Below, one piece after another: positions 56,824-62,901 of a stretch of DNA of 62,901 nt (the stretch's first letter is position 1; every line of letters begins with the position of its first letter). The notes below the pieces were generated by a model that worked only from the letters and a program-made list of their open reading frames with translations, did no database searches and was not told the DNA's origin. The position numbers and the translations under genes were made by a program. Source of the DNA: an uncultured delta proteobacterium (lineage in GTDB: Bacteria > Desulfobacterota > Desulfovibrionia > Desulfovibrionales > Desulfovibrionaceae); contig LT599019.1 in assembly GCA_900079685.1 (NCBI GenBank), positions 529,966-592,866 on the forward strand. Reading direction: 5' to 3'.

Positions 56824-56934
56824 AGCGCCGTCATTCCCGAACCGGACGGGCGAGCTCCACCAAAGGCCCCCGCACGTTGACCACCGACGACACCCATCGC
56901 CGAGGCATGCCGCCGCCGGCCACAGGAGAGACCA

Positions 56935-58869
56935 ATGGCTGATTCCGCAACCAACAGGGCCGGGCTGACCCTGGACAAAATCATCTACGTCCTTGCCGTC
57001 CTTTTCGCCCTTTTCCATCTGTACACGTCTCTGTTCGGGGCGTTCCAGACCATCATCCAACGGTCCATCCACGTTGGCGGCGGGATCATCATTTTTCTTC
57101 TTCTCGCCGTCAGCAAGCGCAAAGGCGAAAACAAGCTTCTTTCCGGCATCGATATTCTGCTCGCCGTTGTGACCGCGTGTATCGTGGCCTACCTGGTGCT
57201 GTATTTTGATGACATCATGCACCCCATGTTCGAACCCCGGCCGCTGGATGTGGTGCTGGGCGTCATCATGGTGGGCGTCGTTTTTTACGTGACACAGCGG
57301 CTTATCGGCTGGGCCATCCCCCTGCTGTCCATGTTTGCCGTTTTTTACGCGCTGTTCGGAGACTATTTCCCCGGCATATGGAAGCACGCGGGCGTGAGCC
57401 TGAACTACATCATGGAAGTGCTCTTCCTTTCCGACCGCGGCCTCTGGGGCCTGGTTACCGGCATTTCCGCCACCATCATCGCCATGTTCATGATTTTCGG
57501 CGCGGTGCTCTTTACCACCGGCGGCGGCAAAGCCTTCATGGACCTCGCCACATGCATCACGGGGAACTCCTACGGCGGCGCGGGGAAACTCGCGGCTGTC
57601 GCCAGCGGCCTGTTCGGCATGATCTCCGGTTCCGCCGCCGCCAACGTGGCCACCACCGGCGCCTTCACCATTCCGCTTATGAAACGGCTCGGCTATGCGC
57701 CGGAATTCGCCGGCGGCGTGGAATCCTCCGCGTCCTCCGGCGGGCAGATCATGCCCCCGATCATGGGCGCGGCCGCCTTCATCATGGCGGAAATTCTGAC
57801 CATGTCCTATTCCAAGCTGGCGCTCGCAGCCATCATTCCCTCGGTGCTGTTTTACTTCGGCGTTATCCTCGCCATCCACTTCGAATCGAAAAAAATGAAC
57901 TATCGCGGTATCCCGCGCGACGAAATTCCGCCGTTCCGCGAAGTTATCCACTATAAAAACTCCCTCGCGGTCTTTGTGCCCATCGGCGTGCTGCTGTTCT
58001 TCTTCTTCGCGGGCTACACTCCGGTTTCCTGCGCCATGCGCGCGCTGGGCGCCGCCGTCGTCCTGTACCTCGGCGTCGCGCCCAAAGAATTTTTCCGTCG
58101 CGTCAAGGTGCTCATTGACGGTCTGGCCGAGGCCAGCAAGGATATGCTCAGCGTTATCGCCCTTATCGCCTGCGCCCAGGTGCTGCTGGCCATGATCGGG
58201 CTGACGGGCGTCGGGGTCAAGTTCACCAACATCATCATCGCCGTGGGCGGGTCCAATATCTTCATCGCGGGCATCTGCGCCATGCTCGGCACCATGCTTC
58301 TCGGCATGGGGCTGCCCACGGTCGCCGCGTATCTCGTGGCGTCCGCAGTCATGGCTCCGGCGCTCGTCAAACTCGGCGTGGAGCCCATCGCGGCCCACTT
58401 CTTCATCTTCTACTACTCCATCTTCGCGGGCATCACCCCGCCGGTCTGCGGCACGGTCTTCATCGGCGCGACCATCGCGGGCGCCAACTGGCTCAAAACC
58501 GCCTGGGTCGCCATGCGCGTCAGCCTCGGCGCGTATATCGTGCCCTTCATGTTCCTGGTTTCCCCGGCGCTCCTGCTGGTGGGCACCACGGCTGAAATCA
58601 TCCACTGCACGGTGACGGCGACGCTCGGCGTTTTCGCCATGTCCGCGGGCGGCATGGGGTATCTGCTGACGCGGGCGAACGTCATCGAGCGGCTTATCCT
58701 GTTTGTCGGCGGGCTGCTCATGGTTGAACCCAACATCATAACGGACACCATCGGCGGCGCGCTCTTCGCCGTTGCCATAGGCTTCCAGGTGTACAAATGG
58801 AACCGTGAGAAAAGAACGGCCCTCCCCCCCACCGCCGACGACGGCGACACGGACATCGCCGCGGCCTGA
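56935..58869 (+). CDS. TRAP transporter fused permease (4TM plus 12TM, TAXI type)
   Basis: A 644-residue protein combining the small DctQ-like and large DctM-like membrane subunits. The N-terminal helices occupy residues about 15-135. The DctM part contains SGSAAANVATTGAFTIPLMK, SSASSGGQIMPPIMGAAAFI, LGTMLLGMGLPTVAAYLVA and IFAGITPPVCGTVFIGA. It forms a sodium-driven secondary transporter with the TAXI binding protein. AGGAGA precedes the ATG. A dehydrogenase gene follows after 64 bases. Confidence 0.94.
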   Translation: MADSATNRAGLTLDKIIYVLAVLFALFHLYTSLFGAFQTIIQRSIHVGGGIIIFLLLAVSKRKGENKLLSGIDILLAVVTACIVAYLVLYFDDIMHPMFEPRPLDVVLGVIMVGVVFYVTQRLIGWAIPLLSMFAVFYALFGDYFPGIWKHAGVSLNYIMEVLFLSDRGLWGLVTGISATIIAMFMIFGAVLFTTGGGKAFMDLATCITGNSYGGAGKLAAVASGLFGMISGSAAANVATTGAFTIPLMKRLGYAPEFAGGVESSASSGGQIMPPIMGAAAFIMAEILTMSYSKLALAAIIPSVLFYFGVILAIHFESKKMNYRGIPRDEIPPFREVIHYKNSLAVFVPIGVLLFFFFAGYTPVSCAMRALGAAVVLYLGVAPKEFFRRVKVLIDGLAEASKDMLSVIALIACAQVLLAMIGLTGVGVKFTNIIIAVGGSNIFIAGICAMLGTMLLGMGLPTVAAYLVASAVMAPALVKLGVEPIAAHFFIFYYSIFAGITPPVCGTVFIGATIAGANWLKTAWVAMRVSLGAYIVPFMFLVSPALLLVGTTAEIIHCTVTATLGVFAMSAGGMGYLLTRANVIERLILFVGGLLMVEPNIITDTIGGALFAVAIGFQVYKWNREKRTALPPTADDGDTDIAAA

Positions 58870-58933
58870 CGCATAGCAACCACTAACACCGGCCAGCGCC
58901 TTTTACGCCGACCGCATATATTCGGAGGATACA

Positions 58934-60355
58934 ATGGCTTCTCTTAAGGAAATCACACCGGACCAGCAGAATGAACTGGATGCTCTTTTCGCCCGCTCCC
59001 GGGCCGCGCTGAAAGCGATCGCCAACTACGACCAGGCCAGAGTCGACCGTATCGCGCAGTGCGTGGCCTGGGCCGCGGGCAACGCGCAGGCTTTTGACAA
59101 GCTCGGCAAGATGGGCGTGGAGGAAAGCGGCGTCGGCGACTGGAAAGGCCGCATCGGCAAGCGCCACAAGATCATCGGCGTCATGCGCGACGCCATGCGC
59201 CAGAAATCCGTGGGCATGATCAACTACGATGCCGCGAAAGACCTGGCCCAGTATGCCAAGCCCGTGGGCGTCATCGCCTCCCTCATTCCGATGACCAACC
59301 CCGAACTGACCCCCATCGTGACGTCCATCTACGCGATAAAAGCGCGGGATACCGTTATCTTCTCCCCGCACCCCAAGACCAGGAAAACCACCAACGAAGT
59401 GGTCAACATCATGCGCGCGGCGCTCAAATCCATCGGCGAGCCCGAGGATATCCTGCTCTGCCTGCCCAACCCCAACCTGCCGCAGGTCAACAAGCTCATG
59501 AGCATGGCGAACCTGGTCATGGCCACGGGCGGCCCGGCCATGGTGAAGGCGGCCTATTCCTCCGGCACCCCGGCCTTCGGATCCGGCGCGGGCAACTCCA
59601 CCATGATCTTCGACGAAACCACCAACGTGGAGGAAGCCGCCGCCAACACCCGCATGAGCAAGACCTCGGACTTCGGTTCCGGCTGCTCCGCCGACGGCAA
59701 CCTGATTATCCATGAAAGCGTCTACGACGCCATGGTGGCCCAGCTGAAAAAGGAAGGCGGCTACCTCATCCCCGACGACTGCCGCGACAAGCTTGCCGCC
59801 GCCATGTGGGACGAGCACGGCGCGCGCCGCGTGGAGACCGTGGCCCAGCCCCCGCAGAAGATGGGCCAGGCGGCCGGGTTCCCGGTGCCCGAAGACGCCA
59901 AGTTCCTGATGGTCAACGGCACGGGCATCGGCAAGGAGCACCCCTTCTCCAGGGAAAAACTGACCACGGTGCTCGCGCTCTACAAGTACAAGGGCGATTT
60001 CGAGAACGCGTTGCAGATGATGGAAGCCGTGTACGAAGTGGGCGGCAAGGGCCATTCCTGCGGCATCTACAGCTTTAACGACGACCATATCCACCAGCTG
60101 GCCATGCGCGCCCCGGTCACCCGCATCATGGTGCGCCAGCCCCAGTCCAAGGCCAACGCGGGCGCGCTCAACAACGGCATGCCCATGACCTCGTCCTTGG
60201 GCTGCGGCACCTGGGGCGGCAACGTGGTTTCCGACAACATCTCCCTGAAATACTATCACAACAGCACCTGGGTGGCCCGTCCGATCGCGGAAGACAAACC
60301 CTCCGAGCAGGAACTGTTCGGGGAGTTTTACGACGCATCCAAAAACGTTCTGTAA
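58934..60355 (+). CDS. CoA-acylating aldehyde dehydrogenase (SauS-like)
   Basis: A 473-residue member of the acylating aldehyde dehydrogenase group (EutE/PduP/SauS relatives). Nucleotide-binding and catalytic segments include GVIASLIPMTNPELTPI, NLVMATGGPAMVKAAYSSG, FGSGAGNSTMIFDET and the nucleophile Cys251 in DFGSGCSADGN. It interconverts an aldehyde plus CoA and NAD(P) with an acyl-CoA. The resemblance to sulfoacetaldehyde dehydrogenase (SauS) is my recollection of the family, not a search result. No encapsulation peptide or microcompartment gene is present. CGGAGG lies upstream. Confidence 0.85.
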   Translation: MASLKEITPDQQNELDALFARSRAALKAIANYDQARVDRIAQCVAWAAGNAQAFDKLGKMGVEESGVGDWKGRIGKRHKIIGVMRDAMRQKSVGMINYDAAKDLAQYAKPVGVIASLIPMTNPELTPIVTSIYAIKARDTVIFSPHPKTRKTTNEVVNIMRAALKSIGEPEDILLCLPNPNLPQVNKLMSMANLVMATGGPAMVKAAYSSGTPAFGSGAGNSTMIFDETTNVEEAAANTRMSKTSDFGSGCSADGNLIIHESVYDAMVAQLKKEGGYLIPDDCRDKLAAAMWDEHGARRVETVAQPPQKMGQAAGFPVPEDAKFLMVNGTGIGKEHPFSREKLTTVLALYKYKGDFENALQMMEAVYEVGGKGHSCGIYSFNDDHIHQLAMRAPVTRIMVRQPQSKANAGALNNGMPMTSSLGCGTWGGNVVSDNISLKYYHNSTWVARPIAEDKPSEQELFGEFYDASKNVL

Positions 60356-60370
60356 CCCATTCAACCGACG

Positions 60371-60394
60371 GCGGGCGCGGGCAACCGCGCCCGC
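60371..60394 (+). repeat. Intercistronic stem between the two dehydrogenase genes
   Basis: A perfect 10-base GC stem (GCGGGCGCGG / CCGCGCCCGC) with a GCAA tetraloop and no T-run. It probably acts in mRNA stability. Confidence 0.6.
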
Positions 60395-60415
60395 GCTCTT
60401 TGCGGGAGATTTACC

Positions 60416-61588
60416 ATGCTGGCTGCCAATTTTCCCCGGCGTATCCTCTTCGGCCAGGGGAGCATCGAATTTGTCGCCACCCTGAAGGCAAAACGGGCCT
60501 TCTGCATCGTGGACACGGTTTTCCACCAGTACAACCCCCAGCTCTTTGCCGGGCTTGAGGCGATCTTTAAAAAACAGGGCACGGCATACCACATCTGCTT
60601 CGGCCAGGGCCAGGAGCCCACGCTGGAATACGTCCAGGAATCCGCCGTTGCCATGCGCGAATTCGGGCCGGACCTGATTCTCGCCATCGGCGGCGGGTCC
60701 GTGCTGGACGCGGCCAAGGTCATGGAAGTGTATTACGAGCACCCGGAAATCACCCTGGCGCAGCTCTCCGACCGCTTCAACCTGCCGCCCATCCGCCGCA
60801 AGGCCAAATTCGTGGCCGTGCCCACCACCAGCGGCACCGGCTCGGAAGTGACGGCCGTGGCCGTTCTCTACGTGCCTTCCGGCAACCCGGACATGCCCTA
60901 CGTCAAACGGGGCATCGCCGATACCCAGCTGATCCCGGATTACGTCATCCTGGACCCGGCCTACACCCTGACCATGCCGGCCTCCATCACGGCGGCCACG
61001 GGCCTGGACGCCTTTGTCCACGCCATGGAGGGGTACGTCTGCAACAAGCCCAAGAACGCCTTTTCCGACGGATTCGCCCTTGAGGCCATGAAAAAGGTCG
61101 TCACCTACCTGCCGCTGGTTCTGAAAGAACCGGACAACCTCGAGTACCGCTCCCAGATGCAGATCGCCGCCACCATGGGCGGGCTGGAGCTTGCCAGCCG
61201 GGCTTCGGGTGCCTCGCACGGCATCGGCAAGCAGGTAGCCACGCTCAAGCATATGCCGCACGGCACGTCCGTGACCATGATGCTGCCGGCGGTCATCCGG
61301 GCCAATGCGTCCGTGTGCTTGAAGGAGTATGCGGCAATCGCCCGCTATATCGGCGTGAACGCGGCGGACGACAAAGAAGCGCTGGAGGGGCTGCTCGCCG
61401 TTCTTGAAGATCTCCTGACCGTGGCAAAATGCCCGCGCACCATCGCGGATATCGGCCTGGACAAGGAGACGTTCATGAAGAACCTCGACCTGCTCATCAC
61501 GAACTCGCAGAACGACGCGGCCATGAAGGGGAACCCGCGGGAACTCTCCCCGGAAGAAATACGCGGAATTTTGATGACGATCGCATAA
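60416..61588 (+). CDS. Iron-containing alcohol dehydrogenase (SarD-like)
   Basis: A 390-residue group III dehydrogenase. The NAD loop is ILAIGGGSVLDAAKVM; TTSGTGSEVTAVAVL, the metal ligands in ATGLDAFVHAMEGYV and the ASHGIGKQVATLKHMPHGT segment carry conserved Asp/His residues. Relatives reduce small aldehydes, including sulfoacetaldehyde to isethionate (SarD). Paired with the acylating aldehyde dehydrogenase it would link an alcohol, an aldehyde and an acyl-CoA. GGGAG precedes the ATG. It is the last gene of the right arm; a dispersed multi-hairpin repeat follows. Confidence 0.9.
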   Translation: MLAANFPRRILFGQGSIEFVATLKAKRAFCIVDTVFHQYNPQLFAGLEAIFKKQGTAYHICFGQGQEPTLEYVQESAVAMREFGPDLILAIGGGSVLDAAKVMEVYYEHPEITLAQLSDRFNLPPIRRKAKFVAVPTTSGTGSEVTAVAVLYVPSGNPDMPYVKRGIADTQLIPDYVILDPAYTLTMPASITAATGLDAFVHAMEGYVCNKPKNAFSDGFALEAMKKVVTYLPLVLKEPDNLEYRSQMQIAATMGGLELASRASGASHGIGKQVATLKHMPHGTSVTMMLPAVIRANASVCLKEYAAIARYIGVNAADDKEALEGLLAVLEDLLTVAKCPRTIADIGLDKETFMKNLDLLITNSQNDAAMKGNPRELSPEEIRGILMTIA

Positions 61589-61649
61589 CCAGTGCCGTCA
61601 CGGAACAGAAAAGGAGCGCCCGCCGGGTCCGGCGAGCGCTCCAGGCTGA

Positions 61650-61801
61650 TGACAAACCCCGCAAAGCCGGGGTTTGTAAAGGCACGCTCGCTCCGGCGTT
61701 TAACGGCGGGAATGAATCCCGCCTACGCCTACGCGGCGGGCCGTTGCCAAAGAAGACTTTGTCAACGGCCTCAGGCGGGCGCGCATCGCGCCGCCCGCCT
61801 G
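61650..61801 (+). repeat. Multi-hairpin dispersed repeat, copy A
   Basis: About 150 bases of successive hairpins: AAACCCC/GGGGTTT, GGCGGGA/TCCCGCC, CCGTTG-CAAAG/CTTTG-CAACGG and AGGCGGGCG/CGCCCGCCT. It is the best-preserved copy; the others are at 32820-32945 (same strand) and 6065-6150 (reverse). It lies between the alcohol dehydrogenase and the GT9 gene, and the last stem could terminate transcription. Confidence 0.82.
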
Positions 61802-61835
61802 TTTTCCCGGAATAGCGATTGCCCATGGAAGGACT

Positions 61836-62901
61836 ATGACCAAGATCGGCGTATGGAACACGGCATTTCTCGGGGACGCCATCCTCACGTTGCCTTTGCT
61901 GCAAACCTTGCGCGCGGCCTACCCGGATGCGGTCATCGATTTTTGGGTCCGCAAGGGATTCAAGGGTTTGTTCGCGTCCCACCCGGCGCTGACGAACGTG
62001 TACGAATACGACAAACGCGGCCGGGACAAGGGCGCGCTGCAAGCGCTCCGCCTTGGCCGCGCCCTGGGCCGCGAACGCTACGGGTTGTGGATTTCCGCCC
62101 ACGGGAGTTTGCGCAGCGGCATGCTGGCCCGCTGGAGCAGCGCCAAGGTGCGCATCGGCTACGCGGAACCCAGGGCCAACGCCTGGTTCTATACCCATAC
62201 GGTCCCGAGGCTGTTTACGGAATTTGAGGAAGTGGAGCGGCTGCTCCGCCTCCTCCTGCCGCTGGATCTCGGCGCGCGCGGCGTGCCGCTTTCCGGCTGG
62301 CCGGATATAGTGCTGCCCCAGGAGGCGGCGGATGCGGCTGAACGGTTTTTCGCCTCCCTCGCGGCGGAGCGGGCAGCGCCCGTTCTCGGCGTGCATCCGG
62401 GGTCCATCTGGGGCACCAAGCGCTGGCCCCTGGAATATTTCGCCGCCATTGCGGCTAAGGCCGCGCGGGAAGGCGCGCGGGTCCTGGTGTTCGGCGGCCC
62501 CGGCGATGAAGAGGCCATGGCGGAGGAAACCGTCTCCCTTGCGGTGAACGAGTTGTCCAAAGAAGACGGCAAGAGTATCATCAATCTCGCGGCCAAGCTC
62601 TCTTTGCCGGAACTCGCCGCCTTTATCGGCCGTCTTTCCTGCTATTTGACCAACGACTCCGGCCCCATGCATCTGGCCTGGCCCCAGAAAACGCCGGTCA
62701 CGGCCCTTTTCGGCCCCACGGTGCGGGAACTGGGGTTTTTCCCCAGAGGCGAAGGCGCGACGGTCATGGAACTGCCGCTTCCCTGCCGCCCGTGCGGGCT
62801 GCACGGCCCGCAGGAATGCCCGTTGCAGCACCACAAGTGCATGCGCGACATGACGCCGGAGATGGTCTGGCCCGACGTCGCGGCCAAAATGTTCGCTACG
62901 C
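61836..62901 (+). CDS. GT9-family heptosyltransferase-like protein, truncated by the window end
   Basis: An open frame of 355 codons running off the window edge. It starts MTKIGVWNTAFLGDAILTLP behind GGAAGGACT. Family features are the N-terminal GDAI-type loop, GVHPGSIWGTKRWP, the nucleotide-sugar motif TNDSGPMHLAWP, FGPTVRELGFFP and a Cys-rich C-terminal segment (CRPCGLHGPQECPLQHHKC). It probably adds a heptose to the LPS core (WaaF-like). The stop lies beyond 62901. It is separated from the IclR cluster by a dispersed repeat. Confidence 0.88.
   Translation, partial: MTKIGVWNTAFLGDAILTLPLLQTLRAAYPDAVIDFWVRKGFKGLFASHPALTNVYEYDKRGRDKGALQALRLGRALGRERYGLWISAHGSLRSGMLARWSSAKVRIGYAEPRANAWFYTHTVPRLFTEFEEVERLLRLLLPLDLGARGVPLSGWPDIVLPQEAADAAERFFASLAAERAAPVLGVHPGSIWGTKRWPLEYFAAIAAKAAREGARVLVFGGPGDEEAMAEETVSLAVNELSKEDGKSIINLAAKLSLPELAAFIGRLSCYLTNDSGPMHLAWPQKTPVTALFGPTVRELGFFPRGEGATVMELPLPCRPCGLHGPQECPLQHHKCMRDMTPEMVWPDVAAKMFAT

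Noticed and set aside
55795-58605. 936-codon minus-strand open frame opposite the TRAP genes
   Set aside because: It is antisense to two clearly conserved transport genes and shows only compositionally biased sequence.
58883-61261. 792-codon minus-strand open frame opposite the dehydrogenases
   Set aside because: Same reason: antisense shadow with biased composition and no recognisable motif.
50322-61588. Isethionate- or DHPS-sulfolyase (glycyl radical) cluster
   Set aside because: No glycyl-radical enzyme, activase or microcompartment shell gene is present, so this named pathway cannot be claimed.

Overview
The window is GC-rich, gene-dense bacterial chromosome that looks like a Desulfovibrionaceae-type sulfate or sulfite reducer. 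The strongest marker is a complete dsrMKJOP operon (15.7-20.8 kb), preceded by an RsbRD_N-type gene as in known Desulfovibrio genomes. An LptD homologue, a heptosyltransferase-like gene and a WcbI-type gene show a Gram-negative, LPS-bearing envelope. I see no rRNA, tRNA or CRISPR array.

Layout. 0-2.6 kb: an IS30-family element has landed at the 5' end of a TolC-type outer-membrane gene. 2.6-8.3 kb: WcbI-like gene, amidohydrolase, pyrB (with a leader ORF and attenuator-like terminator), pyrC and queC. 8.5-10.8 kb: Cache-HAMP hybrid histidine kinase. 10.8-14.7 kb (minus strand): dapA, a frameshifted MFS exporter, a small unknown gene, an acyl-ACP thioesterase-like gene and mobB. 15.1-20.8 kb: RsbRD_N gene plus dsrMKJOP. 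20.9-26.1 kb: PAS/GAF hybrid kinase, a membrane protein, and an ankyrin-like lipoprotein with a clear promoter and operator. 26.2-30.1 kb (minus): rpsF-rpsR-rplI-dnaB and alr. 30.2-34.7 kb: lptD and a long Pro/Ala-rich lipoprotein whose 5' coding region carries a dispersed repeat. 34.9-38.5 kb: YheO/DauR-type regulator, ridA, threonine/serine dehydratase and a DAACS symporter. 38.5-49.6 kb (minus): DJ-1/PfpI protein, mtnA, purF, glmS, PBP1A, cysteine-cluster protein, ArnT-like GT and O-methyltransferase. 49.6-50.3 kb: membrane-anchored nuclease. 50.3-61.6 kb: a two-armed catabolic cluster around an IclR regulator. 61.8 kb to the end: a GT9 glycosyltransferase cut by the window edge.

The most novel-looking block is the IclR cluster. 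The left (minus) arm encodes a GarR/YihU-type beta-hydroxyacid dehydrogenase, a PPC/DUF296 protein, an acetolactate-synthase-family ThDP enzyme and an SDR. The right (plus) arm encodes a TAXI binding protein, a fused TRAP permease, a SauS-like CoA-acylating aldehyde dehydrogenase and a SarD-like Fe-alcohol dehydrogenase. Together they suggest uptake of an organic anion and metabolism through aldehyde, acyl-CoA and semialdehyde intermediates. An organosulfonate or a C2/C3 hydroxyacid is my inference; the substrate is not determined by sequence.

Two families of structured dispersed repeats recur in the window: a multi-hairpin element (near 6.1, 32.9 and 61.7 kb) and a GCCTCCGGCGGC-hairpin element (near 7.5, 41.6, 43.5 and 51.25 kb).
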